Source: Paratinospora sagittata (taxonomy: Eukaryota; Streptophyta; Magnoliopsida; Ranunculales; Menispermaceae). From it: a stretch of DNA of 64,000 nucleotides. How positions within the stretch are numbered: position 1 is the first letter of the stretch; each line of letters opens with the position of its first letter. Shown here piece by piece: positions 43,192 to 55,935 of this stretch. A program made the translations under genes and the position numbers. The DNA is taken from assembly GCA_035771175.1 (NCBI GenBank), contig CM069589.1:30572201-30636200 (forward strand), given 5' to 3'. The notes under the pieces are model-generated. The model did no database searches. It had not been told where the DNA came from and worked only from the letters and a program-made list of their open reading frames with translations.

Positions 43192-46100
43192 TGTCACGAC
43201 CCACTATACATGACGTCATGACCAGCACAGAAACCTTCGGGTATACCCTCTGTTGGTACGCCCGGCATCCCGTCAGCCTAAAACACATATACGAATCCGC
43301 AAAATCAAATACAGTACAATCCTAAAAACATCCATCTAACATGATCATTAATGAAATAAAATATTACATCTCCAAGTTACCAAATATAAAATTTCAAAGT
43401 TTACAAAATACTACAAACACAACACATCCCAACTATGTGTTAATTATGCATATACTAGGTGTTATCGTGTACATAATTATCAAATTACAAAATTAAATGT
43501 ACAACACTTAGATGACACAAAAACAAGGGACGCTACGCAGTCAAGCCTTCCCTTTCCCTTTTCTATTAGATCCTGAAAGAAGAAGGTGAGGTGTGAGCTA
43601 CAACCCGCTCAGTGAATGTCATTAACAAGTGGCATATACGTGCATTTAATAAAAACATGATAAGATCATAAATCATTGAAATATCAGGATGACGAAATAG
43701 ATTACATACATGCTAACATAATGGATCAAGTCATACATAAGACGATGCATAACATTTGAAATCATACTCATGCAATCCTAACACCTCCTGAGTACGGGGG
43801 TTCAAAGCTGGTGCGCTACACACAGTACCTGAACACAAACACAATCCTCGTATCCTAATAGGATTTTTGGGGTTGTGCAGCATGTAAGATTAGCCTAAAA
43901 TAACCTCCTCATACACAAGCCATAAAACACTCTGCCAGGTACACAACTGGGATCGCCGCTAAACTTACGAGAATTCCCAAAAAGAAGAAATTCTAACTAG
44001 GAGCCTCAACCCAAATTGTCATCCTTATGAATTATGCTCAAATGTATTTCATGGAATATTAAACATGCATACCATTATACATAAGCGTTCAAAACATTTT
44101 TATACTACAATGCCACATATAAATAATCTAAAAGTAAAAGAACACTCACTCTTGATTGGCTAAGTCTAGCCAATCCAATCACCAAAACTCTCCAATTGAC
44201 TAAACAGGTTCAAGACCAATCACAAGACTTGGAAATAACATGGTTCACACAACTAAAAATCAGTCATAAAGTGTGTCAAAACCCCATGTTCAAACCCAAT
44301 CTAAAGTAAATTAGATTCTAAATTGATTACCCCATTGAGCCAATTTCCATATTGCCCAACTTGATCATTTAGACTCAATTAAACCAAAATTGACCTTAAT
44401 TGAATGTAATTAGGTGATCCCATGATCGAACCACTAATATACATGACATTCATTTATAATTAGGGTCAATTAGACTGTACATCAAGTCAATTTCATCAAT
44501 TGACTAAGTCTTGGTAAAAATCCCCAATTAGGCCAATATAAAACACAAGATCAAAATGAACTAAGTCATATCAATTTAACATAGGTTCTAACATTTTAAA
44601 CCCATGATTCTACTCGATTTGGGTCCAATTAAACAATCCCAAGTCAATTTCATAAATTGACTTGCTTTGGGTGAAAAGTCCCAATTTGGGCAAAATTCCC
44701 AAATTACATGCAAAATTGTCAAAGTACATGAAAAATGTCAAATACTTAGCCTAGATCAAAATTAGTCAACCTTAGGGTGTCGATTATGAAAACCCACTGA
44801 ATTCAATCATCAAACAACCCAAATTATGTCCAATTAGACCTATACTGCATAGTTTTCCAGATTTTATATCAAGAGCATCAAAAGCCCCAAATCTGGAAAT
44901 TTTCATACATAGGCCATATTGTCAATTTTACACTAAGCCACCATACATAGCCATAAAATTTACTGATCTAACAACATGGTTTCATTCACAATGCTACCTA
45001 GAACAACATAGTTGACATGCATGACTTTTGGAAAAGCCTAAGGCCATGAACCAAACAATGACCATTTATACTAAACCATATGATTTCACCATTAAAATCT
45101 CAAGATAAATACATGAATAAGTCCCTAATACTGATCAGTCCATCATAGATGCATGCAAAGCTTAAGTCAAAGTCTAGGTCAATGAACCAGAGACTAGGTC
45201 ATTTGTACTAAACCCTACCAATTTCTTGTTAGAAATTGGGGTTTTTTCCTTTGAGGGTTCCCAACACACTCTAAACACACATATCAAACATGCAAAACAT
45301 TTGGACAACATTTGATTTCCACTACCCCTTCAAATCTGGGTTTCATACAATGCATGCATCAAAACAACACTAGTATGCATGAACCAAAGTGATTGAAGGA
45401 AGAACAATGAGGAAAAACATGCAAACCTTAGGGATTTTGAGCAAAATCCACCAACCCTTGCTTTCCTCTCCTTTTCTCGCCTCCAGCTCCTTTCTCTCTT
45501 TTTCTGGCTGAGAAATGAGCAAATGAGCATAAAATTACGTTTTGGTTGCTTAAATAGACAAGCTTGGGCCCATAACTAAAAGTTGTCAAAAATAAACAAA
45601 AAATCAGTTTTCCTATTGCAATACTTGTACTTAGATAGTCAATTTCTTGACAAATACACTGATTTAACATCTTAACCCAAAGGTTGCATGAGTCAGTTGC
45701 CAACATTCTGGTAAACGTTCAACTCAATCCAACGGTGGGATTGTGAGATCTAACTGTTTGATCAAAACTGCATAAGAAAATTCAAAAATCTGTGAAACAG
45801 TGTTTGGAGTCTTATAACTCATAGTAGGTAACTCCGATCAAGATCTTCACCGTTCATAATAAAGATTTATCATATAAGAATGAGCTGAAACAATTTCAAC
45901 TCAATCGGACCACGAATCTGAAAGATGAAACCATTGATGTAATTTGTGACAGAAATTTCTTCCTCCATGGAGCGAGCTCCAATGGATCCAAAACACCGTT
46001 CTCGACATGTTTTGACGTCGAACGGGTCTCCGATGGTTCCGAAACTTCATGCGCACTCTTTATGACCTAAAATCATGCAAAGACACTCGAACTTACGTGC

Positions 46101-46195
46101 TTCGAGCATCGAAACATATATACACATACGTATACGGGTACTCTGCGGGTACCCTATAGGTCAAAATGACGTCACCTAAAGGCACAGGTGCTACA
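43192..46195 (-). repeat. 3' LTR of element D
   Basis: Plus-sense ends TGTCACGACCC and GGTGCTACA. A TATA-like TATTTAAG on the minus strand (45549-45556) sits before a GGGAAA/TTTCTC-rich leader. The small ORFs inside it on both strands have no family resemblance. Confidence 0.92.
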
Positions 46196-46255
46196 ACTCT
46201 CCCTAACTTAGGAATATTTTTGTTCTAAAAAAAAAAAAAAGCAAGAGAAATATCC

Positions 46256-47670
46256 TCAGTCGGTAAAGAGGTTGGGGAACTGCTCCCTTATCTGGTCCTC
46301 GCGCTCTCAGGTTTGCTCTTCATTATCGTGGAATTGCCATCTGACTCGCACAAGCGGGACTTCCTTATTTCTTAATTTCTGAACCTTACGAGCCACAATC
46401 TGATAGGCAACTCCTCATAAGTCGTATCCTCCCCAACTTGCAGATGACTCACATCAAGCACATGAGCTGGATCGGGATAAGACCCCTTCAATGGATCCTC
46501 ATTAAACTTCCTCAGCATCGATACGTGGAATACATCATGAACACCCTCGAGCTGAGAAGGTAGAGCCAACCTGTACGCTACTAGTCCATTCCTCTCAACA
46601 ATCTGGAATGGCCCAATAAACCTAGGGGCAAGTTTCCCACTGACACCGAACCTCATCTGACCATTGAGTGGCGAGACTTTAAGCAAAACTAGATCTTCCA
46701 CTGCAAACTCTAACGGTCGATATCGGTTATCACAATAACTTTTTTGTTTGTCCCGAGTTGACTTCAGCCTCTGCCAAATCAGCATGACTTTCTCAGTCTG
46801 CTCAACAACTGCATCAGGGCCCCATAACTGCGTATCACCCACCTTGTACCAAAAAGCTGGAGATCTACAGGGCCTTCCATACAAAGCCTCATACAGTGCC
46901 ATACCGATGCTAGCCTGATAACTGTTGTTGCAAGCAAATTCACACAAGGACAAATGCTCACCCCACCACCACCAAACTCTAAAATGCAAGACCTGAGCAT
47001 ATCCTCCAGCATCAGAATCACTCTCTTGGACTGACCATCCTTCTGAGGATGAAATGATGTACTGAGTCGGATGCAGGTCCCAAATTGAGTTTGCAAGGCC
47101 TGTCAAAATCTCAATTTAAATCGTGGATCTCGATCCGACATGGTAGACAAGGGCACTCCACGCAATCTCACGATCTCTCTCACATATAATTTGCTCAGTC
47201 TATCCACAGAGTCCCTAGCGCTCATAGGAAGGAAGTGCGCACTCTTGGTCAATCTATCGGCCGCAACCAAAATGGCATCAAATCTGCCCTGAGACCTCGG
47301 TAATCCCATGACGAAATCCATCGTGACGTGTTCCCATTTCCACTTGGGTATGGGCAATAGTTGCATCTGACCTCCAGGCTTCCGGTGTTCAGCCTTAACC
47401 TGCTGGCACACCTCACATCTTTGCACATACTCAGCAATACTCTTCTTCATCCCGTGCCACCATAAAAATCTCTTCATATCATGGTACATCTTGGTAGCCC
47501 CTGGATTAACAGTATACTGAGATCGGTGAGCCTCTCGAAGAATCTCAGCACGCAACTCAGTATCATATGGGATCCATAGTCTCCCTTTATACAGCAAGAC
47601 ATCATCTGGACCAATCTGCCAATCGGCCTGGTCAACACTGTTTGTGTATCCGCGGTACATGTCATAATCT
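46256..47670 (-). pseudogene. Integrase and chromodomain of element D
   Basis: From the minus-strand start: H2C2 zinc region (HRSQYTVNPGATKMYHDMKR ... CEVCQQVKAEHRKPGG), then MDFVMGLPRSQGRFDAILVA, VAADRLTKSAHFLPMSARD and MSDRDPRFKLRF. A frame break at 47103 follows. The next frame has ICPCVNLLATTVIRLASVWH in one reading and ACNNSYQASIGMALYEALYG in the right one, then the YRPLEFAVEDLVLLKVSPL and GLVAYRLALPSQLEGVHDVF blocks. The chromodomain reads VPLVRVRWQFHDNEEQT, then a stop in place of Trp, then EREDQIREQFPNLF, ending at 46256. Core residues D and D are kept. Confidence 0.88.
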
Positions 47671-48590
47671 GGACAATGTTCCTATAAATATCTAACTCGC
47701 GAAATATGGGCATCCGCAAGCTGCACGTGCATCTGAGCACATGTCTCAGTAAGTGGTGCGTTTGGGAGTATACTCATCATAGTCACTCTATCAAGTAAAT
47801 GCCACTGCTGGGCCATCTGAAAAGCAACCACCTGAGTCCCTGCTTGCCTAGGGCTCAAAGCATCAGCCACAACATTGGCTTTGCCAGGATGATATTCCAA
47901 AGAGAAATCATAATCCTTTAGTAACTCGAGCCATCTCCTCTGCCGCATATTCAACTCCTTCTGATCAAAGAGGTACTTCAAACTCTTGTGATCAGAAAAC
48001 AAAGTGAACCTCTCACCATAAAGGTAGTGCCTCCATAGCTTCATTGCAAATACAGTAGCGGCCAGCTCCAAATCATGCACAGGGTAGTTGTGCTCATGCA
48101 CCTTAAGCTGTCTAGATGCATATGCAACCACTCAACCCTCCTGCATCAGTACACATCCCAGACCTAAGAGCGATGCATTGGTATAAATCACCAACTCTTT
48201 CCCAGGCTCTGGAAGAATCAACACTGGAGCTGTAGTCAACCTCTTTTTCAACTCACTGAACGCCCTTTCACAGGCATCCGACCACGTGAAGGCCATGTTC
48301 TTCTGAGTCAGCTTAGTCATCGGCGCGAATATCGTGGAAAAGTCCATCATGAACTTCTTACAATAGCCAGCCAAACCTAGAAAGCTACGAATCTCGGTCA
48401 CTGTGGTAGGTCTTGGCCAATCAATGATTGCCTCAACCTTAGCAGAATCAACAGAAATACCCTCTGCACTAACCACATGACCCAAGAATTTCACCTCAGT
48501 CATCCAGAAATCACACTTGCTCACCTTGGCATACAGCCTATGCTCCAACAATGTCTGCAAGGTAACTCTAAGATGACACTCATGATCCTC
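47671..48590 (-). pseudogene. RNase H and RT C-terminal part of element D
   Basis: The LLEHRLYAKVSKCDFWMTEV, FLGHVVSAEGISVDSAKVEA and IRSFLGLAGYCKKFMMDFST blocks are the RT thumb/connection region. RNase H follows: TNASLLGLGCVLMQEG (the usual D in TDAS changed to N), then a stop before [60 protein letters not shown] and [15 protein letters not shown]. The stop (48132) and the lost Asp suggest no activity. Confidence 0.88.
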
Positions 48591-49080
48591 TCTTATCTTA
48601 GAATAAACTAGGATATCATCGATGAGGACTATAATGAACTAGTCAAGGTACGGCCTGAACACTCTCTGCATTAGATCCATGAACATAGCTGGTGCATTAG
48701 TCAACCCGAAGGGCATCACCAGAAACTCGTAATGTCCATACCTCGTCCGAAAAGCAGTCTTCGGCACATCCTCATCTCTCATCCTGATGGTACCCAGACC
48801 TCAAGTCAATCTTCAAAAAGAACTTGGCCCCAATCAGTTGGTCAAACAAGTCATCAATACGAGGAAGTGGATATTTGTTCTTCACAGTCACCTTATTCAG
48901 ATGACGGTAGTCTATACACAAACGAAGACTCCAATCTTTCTTCTTGATGAACAACACAGGTGCTCCCCAAGGTGACATGCTAGGGGAAATAAATCCCTTG
49001 TCCATCAGCTCATCAAGTTGGGCTCTGAGTCCATTCAGCTCTTTCGGTGCCATATGATCCGGTGGAATGGAAATGGGTTT
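48591..49080 (-). pseudogene. Reverse transcriptase core of element D
   Basis: Begins [40 protein letters not shown] and [20 protein letters not shown]. After LRSGYHQ the frame is lost at 48772 and regained in another frame as [24 protein letters not shown] (48639-48641) interrupts before the active site, which reads LIDD (48615-48626) instead of the usual YVDD or FVDD. A two-base loss explains the frameshift. The enzyme is inactive as written. Confidence 0.88.
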
Positions 49081-49299
49081 AGTGCCGGGCATCAGCTCAA
49101 TGATAAAGTCTACCTCTCGCCTAGGCGGCAAGCCAGGTAACTCATCAGGAAAAACCTTTGGGTACTCGCAGACTACAGGAATGTCTGCTAGCTGAATACT
49201 CTGACCCACATCATCCACTGGCATCAAACTCGCCATCGTAGCAACCTCATCATCAGTGGCTAATCTACCCTGGGTAGGTGGTCTCGATGCAGTCCTGCC

Positions 49300-49640
49300 T
49301 CGAAAGACAAAGGCTGGCTCTCCCGGTATCTGAAAGATAACCCTCTTGCAGAAGCAATCAATGTGAGAGTGATACGCTACCAGCCAATCCATACCCAAAA
49401 TGGCATCAAACTCTAGGAACTCTAAGACTCTAAGGTCAACAGACATCTGATGGTCCACAAATCTCACAATGCATCCCACACATACCATATTAGGGTAAAT
49501 TCTCTCACCCGCCGCTGTACTCAAAATCAATGGCGTACTAGTCCTAACAGTAGACAATGTCAATCTATCTACTATACCACCAAAAATAAATGACAAAGTA
49601 GAACCAACATCAATCAAGACATACATCAAAGAATTGCAAA
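49300..49640 (-). pseudogene. Aspartic protease of element D
   Basis: The passage [20 protein letters not shown] corresponds to the gypsy protease start (usually D-S-G-A/S-T), but here reads D-V-G-S-T, so the active-site Ser/Thr is lost. The later [20 protein letters not shown] block, typical of this protease group, is intact. The frame continues into the RT without a stop. Confidence 0.8.
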
Positions 49641-49649
49641 TGCTGATTG

Positions 49650-50895
49650 TACCTTCTATTAGTTGCTTGCTAGCCTCAGGATATTCCTGCGTAACAGCTC
49701 TGGCCTACTCTCAGGTAGATGCAGCTGTAGGACTAAACTGACCAAAAAGCTTCTTCTGTGGACACTGGTTCCTCTTATGCCCTGGAGTCCCGCAACCATA
49801 GCACGCAATCGGCCTCGGTACTCTAGGTGCAGAAGATTCAACCTGCGACTCGGCCCCGGTTGTCTGCTGTCCACCAGATTTGACAAAACTCTGTTGTTGC
49901 TGCTGGGATCGACTAGAAATCTGAACACTTTGGCCCGCAACTGGTGGTACCACTAATACTAGAGCGGAGGCTATAGATGCCTCATATCCACTGCCACTGA
50001 ATCTCGACCTCTTATTACGTCGGCCTCTCTTGCCACTGAAATACTATGCCTCTAACCCTGCCTACTGAGTCTGAACTGTAGGAGCTATTGGTGCTTAGAC
50101 TGCTGTAGGTAATCTCATCCGAGAATTGGCCTCTGCGGCCTCAAAATCTACGGCCTGCCCCATAGCCTGTGCATAGGTCTGCACGACAGCCAGTACTAAA
50201 CCCTGACGGATATGATCTTGAAAACCATCCCGTATCTTCTGCATCCTCAGCTCGTCGGTAGAAACCATCTCTAGAGCGAAGAGTGCCAACCTGTTGAACT
50301 CTTTCTCGTACTCTCTCACGGACATGTTGCCCTGGGTCAAATGTAGAAACTGGATCCGACGTTGATCCCACTCGGCCCGTGGATAGACCTCTACAATGAA
50401 CAACTCCTTGAATCTAGTCCAAGTCCGGACCTCACCCTTGAGACGCTCCACCAGTTCCCACCATTTGTTAGCCTTGTCAATCAGCTTAAACCTGGCAAGC
50501 TTGACCGTTTCATGCTCAACCGCCCTCATATCACTGAAAATGGTCTCCATTCGAGTCAACCATCCCTCAGCAAGCTCTAAATCAAGACCTCCCGAAAACT
50601 TAGCAGGATTTCGATTCTTGAAGGCTTTCATAACCCTCTCATAGAGGTCCTTCTCTGCCCGCTCAGCCTCAGTCTCGCCATCTACGGCATGCTGAACCCC
50701 AGCTGGTCCTGCCTGCTCTGCCTGATCCCCTACTACTGCTGCCACACTACTGTGTTCTACAGTCGCTGCTACATCACCCTGCGGTGGTGGTCTAACACCC
50801 TGCGTACGGCCTAGCATCTCGAGAATCTGGGCCTGCTGCTGCTGAGTGGCCTCTATGACTGCCTCTATATGCCTAAGGCGTTAATCTGGGTCCAT
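49650..50895 (-). pseudogene. gag of element D
   Basis: The likely ATG at 50895 opens MDPD and is followed at once by a TAA at codon five, then RLRHIEAVIEATQQQQAQIL. The main ORF runs 50817-50095: a linker with TEAERAEKDLYERVMKAFKN, then Retrotrans_gag with AEGWLTRMETIFSDMRAVEH, KANKWWELVERLKGEVRTWT, FIVEVYPRAEWDQRRIQFLH and MSVREYEKEFNRLALFALEM. A break at 50095 precedes the zinc knuckle CYGCGTPGHKRNQCP (49800-49756 region). Product would be the capsid/nucleocapsid. Confidence 0.88.
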
Positions 50896-51079
50896 GGTTG
50901 ATCTTGCTCTTTCTTCTCTTGTAAATATCAAAAATTCACAATAAGAAAAAGCTCAATCAAGACCACAATTCAGGAAAAGTTACTCCTAAGATAACTACCT
51001 ATAATCATACTCATAAAGGCAATCATAATGTCATATAAGTCTTTTATTCTTTTTAATGATTTTAAACTTAAAACACTAA

Positions 51080-51090
51080 CTCTGATACCA
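51080..51090 (-). other. Primer-binding site of element D
   Basis: The minus strand reads TGGTATCAGAG, a perfect match to the initiator tRNA-Met site, four bases inside the LTR. Confidence 0.92.
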
Positions 51091-51094
51091 TAGT

Positions 51095-54000
51095 TGTCAC
51101 GACCCACTATACGTGACGTCATGACAGGCATGGAAACCTCTGGGTATACCCTCCGTTGGTACGCCCGGCATCCCGTCAGCCTAAAACACATATACGAATC
51201 CCCAAAATCAAATACAGTACAATCCTAAAAACATCCATCTAACATGATCGTAAATGAAATAAAATATTACATCTCCAACTTACCAAATATAAAATTTCAA
51301 AGTTTACAAAATACTACAAACCCAACACATTCCAACTATGTGTTAATTATACATATACTAGGTGTTATCGTGTACATAATTATCAAATTACAAAATTAAA
51401 TGTACAACACCTACATGAAACAAAAACAAGGGACGGTACGCAATCAAGCCTTCCCTTTCCCTTTTCTATCAGATCCTGAAAGAAGAAGGTGAGGTGTGAG
51501 CTATAGCCCTCTCAGTGAATGTCATTAACAAGTGGCATATACGTGCATTTAATAAAAACATGATAACATCATAAATCATTGAAATATCATGATGACGAAA
51601 TAGATTACATACATGCTAACATAATGGATCAAGTCATACATAAGATGATGCATAACATTTGTAATCATACTCATGCAATCCTAACACCTCCTGAGTATGG
51701 GGGTTCGCTGGTGCGCTACACACAGTACCTTAACACACACACAATACTCGTATCCTAATAGGATTTTTGGGTTGTGTAGCACGTAAGATTAGCCTAAACT
51801 AACCTACCCATACACAAGCCATAAAACCCTCTGCTAGGTATACAACTGGGATCGCCGCTAAACTTACGAGAATTCCCAAAAAGAAGAAATTCCAACTACG
51901 AGCCTCAACCCAAATTGTCATCCAAATGAATTATGCTCAAATGTATTTCATGGAATATTAAAACATGCATACCATTATACGTAAGCATTTAAAACATTTC
52001 TATACTACAATGCCACATATAAATATATCCAAAAGTAAAAGAACACTCACTCTTGATTGGCTAAGTCTAGCTAATTCAATCACCAAAACTCTCCAATTGA
52101 CTAAACGGGTTCAAGATCAATCACAAGACCTGGAAATAACATGGTTCACACAACTGAAAATCAGTCATAAAGTGTGTCAAAACCCCATGTTCAAACCCAA
52201 TCTAAAGTAAATTAGATTCTAAATTGATTACCCCCTTGAGCCAATTTCCATATTGCCCAACTTGATCATTTAGGCTCACTTAAACTAATATTGACATAAA
52301 TTGAATGTAATAGGGTGATCCCATGATCCAACCACTAATATACATGACATTCAATTATAATTAGGGTCAATTAGACTGTACATCAAGTCAATTTCATCAA
52401 TTGACTAAGTCTTGGTAAAAATTCCCAATTAGGCCAATATAAAACACAAAATCAAAATGAACTAAGTCATATCAATTTAACATAGGTTCTAACATTTTAA
52501 ACCAATTATTCTACTCTATTTGGGTCCAATTAAACAATCCCCAAGTCAATTTCGTAAATTGACTTGCCTTGGGTGAAAGGTCCTAATTTGGGCAAAATTC
52601 CCAAATTACATGCAAAATTGTCAAAGTACATGAAAAATGTCAAATACTTAGCCTAGATCAAAATTAGCCAACCTTAGGGTGTCCATTATGAAAACCCACT
52701 GAATTCAATCATCAAACAACCCTAGTTATTTCCAATTAGACCTACATTGCACAATTTTTCAGATTTAATATCAAGAACATCAAAAGCCCCAAATCTGGAA
52801 ATTTTCATACATAGGCCATATTGTCAATTTTACACTAGGCCACCATACATAGCCACAAAATTTACTGATCTAACAACATGGTTTCATTCACAATACCACC
52901 TAGAACAACATAGTTGACATGCATGACTTTTGGAAAAGCCTAAGGCCATGAACCAAACAATGACCATTTACACTAAACCATATGATTTCACCATTAAAAT
53001 CTCAAGCTAAATACATGAATAATTCCCTAATACTGATCAGTCCATCATAGATGGCATGCAAATCTTAAGTAAAAGTCTAGGTCAATGAACCAGAGACTAG
53101 GTCATTTGTACTAAACCCTACCAATTTCTTGTTAGAAATTGAGATTTTTGCCTTTGAGGGTTCCCAACACACTCTAAACACATATATCAAACATGCAAAA
53201 TATTTGGACAACATTTGATTTCCACTACCCCTTCAAATTTGGGTTTCATACAATGCATGCATCAAAACAACAGTATGCATGAACCAAAGAGATTAAAGGA
53301 AGAACAATGAGGAAAAACATGCAAACCTTAGGGATTTTGAGCAAAATCCACCAACCCTAGGTTTCCTCTCCTTTTCTCCTCTCCAGCTCCTTTCTCTCTT
53401 TTCTGGCTGAGAAATGAGCAAATGAGCATAAAATTACGTTTTGGTTGCTTAAATAGACAAACTTGGGCCCATAACTAAAAGTTGTCAAAAACTAACAAAA
53501 AATCAGTTTTCCAGTTGCAATACTTGCACTTAGATAGTCAATGTCTTGCCCAATACCCACCAATTTAACATCTTAACCATTTAAAAGTTGCATGAGTCAA
53601 TTACCAACATTCTGGTAAACTTTGAACTCAATCCAACGGTGGGATTGCGAGTTCTAACTGTTTGATCCAAACTGCATAATAAAATCCAAAAATCCTTGAA
53701 ACAGTGTTTGAAGTCTTATAACTCATAGTAGGTAACTCCGATCAAGATCTTCACCGTTAATAATCAAGATCTATCATATAAGAATGATCTGAAACAATTT
53801 TAGCTCAATCGGACCACGGATCTGGGAGATCAAACCATTGATGTAATTTGTGACAGAAATTTCTTCCTCCATGGAGCGAGCTCCATTGGATCCAAAACAC
53901 CGTTCTCAACATGTTTTGACGTCGAACGGGCCTTTGATGGTTCCAAAACTTCATGCGCACTCTTTATGACCTAAAATCATGCAAAGACACTCGAACCTAA

Positions 54001-54111
54001 GTGCTTCGAGCATCAAAATACATATACACATACGTATACAAATACATATACGGGTACTCTGCGGGTACACTATAGGTCAAAATGACGTCACCTAAAGGCA
54101 CGGGTGCTACA
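51095..54111 (-). repeat. 5' LTR of element D
   Basis: Collinear with 43192-46195 with scattered substitutions and small indels, such as an extra ACGTATACAAAT-type repeat near 54030. Termini TGTCACG and GCTACA in the plus sense. Confidence 0.93.
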
Positions 54112-55284
54112 TGTGCAGTAGCGCCCTCAGAACAATAAAATGAGTCAAGACACTCACAACTCGGTAGCTCCCTCACTTACCGTTCAGCAGGACGCTTGTA
54201 CGGAATAAGCACCCTCAAAGAACAAAGCGACAAAGTTGAAATTATGCGTCAGGACACTAATTCAACTATGGTCATTGTTCTGACATGTACACCATATCGG
54301 TTTACTTTTCAGAACAAATCTCTGCACAAGAACTTTTCAGATAAATCAGAGATCTTCTCTGATTCATGAATCGGGGTATCCTGAAATTCTCCTTATTCAT
54401 GCTCTCTGGAAAGAACCAGAATGTGTATGAAAATCGCAGATGCCATTTTTATATACCACTCTAGTCGTTGAGTCTCAACATTCATCTTGAATATGAATAT
54501 CAAGTGTATAACGACTACGATCCTCTAAGTCTATAAATATCAACACTTAAGACTAAACAACTTGCCAATCACTTTGTGTTGTGCCAATACTTTTTGAAAG
54601 TTAGTCTGAGTCAAAATGAATTTCATTTTTCTAATCTTTCAAAGTATTTTTCACTGATACCTTTGCGATTACAATAGATTTTCATATTGAGCTCCACTTA
54701 TACTTTATCTTTGAAAATTTATCTTTACTGGTATCAACTCAAGTTCTCAACACTGATTCATATCTGGTATCATTCATGCTGATGATAGAATTTGAGAAAT
54801 AGTTCAAGATATACAGTCGTACTTGATTTCATATCTTAAGTATTGTATTGAACTATATCAGTAGTTGCGTTAAACTACTAATTGTTGAACCAGAAGTTTC
54901 CATACATATATTCTATATCTATTTTGAAAACTACCTGTGTTTTTTATTTACACCAGTCCTCTGTTTTTAACGTGAATATTTGTTTGGTATATTTATCTTT
55001 CGATAAAGCACTGATTTTCATATCATATCATTCATGCTGTTCGAAATTGCACTTGAGCAATACCGAACATTGAAAGGTAAATGACTGAAGGTGTATTTCA
55101 ACTTAGCATTACCTATTTCATATTTCATATCTTTGTAATGCTATGTAATGTCCTTAAATGTAAAGTGTTTTACTGCGTTAGAACCGACCAACATCTTAGT
55201 GTTGTAATGCTGAAGTGTTTCTGGATTGAAACAACCAGGGCAAGTGAAGGTAGTTCACTTGATGATTTCAGGATTGAAATCATA

Positions 55285-55690
55285 TAGGTTTCCTCTGAGC
55301 CTTTAAAAGAGAAATCGATTCATCCTCATCCAGTAAAAGGATAGGTATGCCCTTAACCTTAAAAAAGATAGGTTATCTCTTTGCCTTTAAAAGAGAAATC
55401 TATTCATCCTCATCTAGTAAAAGGATAGGTGTGTCCTTAACCTTAAAAATGATAGGTTATCTCTCAACCTTAAAAGAAAAACCGGTTGTTCCTTATCCCG
55501 CAAAAGGAGCACAGTTCTTCCTTAGCCAGTAAAAGGAACATGGGTTTTTCCTCATCCTTGAAAAAAAAAATTGGTTCTTCCTTAGCCAGTCAAAGGAACA
55601 TGGGTTTTTCCTAATCCCAAAAAATGGAAAATGGTTCATCCTTAGCCCGTGAAAGGATAGGTTTGCCTTTAACCTGAAAAAGGGAAGTTG
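55285..55690 (+). repeat. Tandem hairpin repeats in solo LTR C
   Basis: About ten diverged units carry stems such as TCCTTAGCC...AAAGGA and ATCCTCATC...AAAAGGAT, alternating with AGGTTATCTCT and GGTTTTTCCT blocks. The location just before the GTAGTGGACGTAGGC block matches the hairpin arrays of the other Sirevirus-like LTRs. The ORFs across it are repeat artefacts. Confidence 0.75.
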
Positions 55691-55935
55691 TAACAGTTTG
55701 GTTCTCACTCGTAAGAGAATCAGTTAGTGGATTGAGAAAATCCTAATCGGGAGATTAGGTAGTGGACGTAGGCTTAACCGAACCACTATAATCTGTGTGT
55801 CAAACTTTTGTGTTTTAGTTTGTGTTCTAATTTGCATCATATTCCAATTAACTTATGTAAATCACCTAAGTTATTGAAAGAATATTTAAAATTGACCTTC
55901 GCACCCAATTCACCCCCTCTTGGGTGGGACCAACA

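Larger units (their letters stand above)
43192..54111 (-). mobile_element. Element D: full-length Ty3/gypsy chromovirus (Tekay/Del-like), minus strand
   Basis: The element is 10.92 kb with LTRs of 3004 and 3017 bp, perfect TGTGC duplications (43187-43191 and 54112-54116), an initiator-Met primer site and gag, protease, reverse transcriptase, RNase H, integrase and chromodomain on the minus strand. Long LTRs with this primer and a chromodomain fit the Tekay/Del lineage. About nine mismatches in the first 165 bases of the two LTRs suggest roughly 95% identity there. It lies inside solo LTR C, so it is among the youngest insertions, but stops and frameshifts already break gag, protease and reverse transcriptase. 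Confidence 0.93.
41999..55935 (+). mobile_element. Solo LTR C (Sirevirus-like copia, about 3.0 kb) interrupted by element D
   Basis: The two pieces, 41999-43191 and 54117-55935, join into one LTR that starts TGTTAACCTATATGG and ends GGGACCAACA. Flanking pentamers GGTAT (41994-41998) and TGTAT (55936-55940) match at four of five bases. Removing it rejoins the RNase H frame of G in frame (LNLRQ to YHPGKAN). It has GGACGCT palindromes (42675-43190 and 54117-54215), a TATAAATA-type stretch at 54532-54540 and the terminal CACCCCCTCTTGGG block. No internal region is present. Confidence 0.82.
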
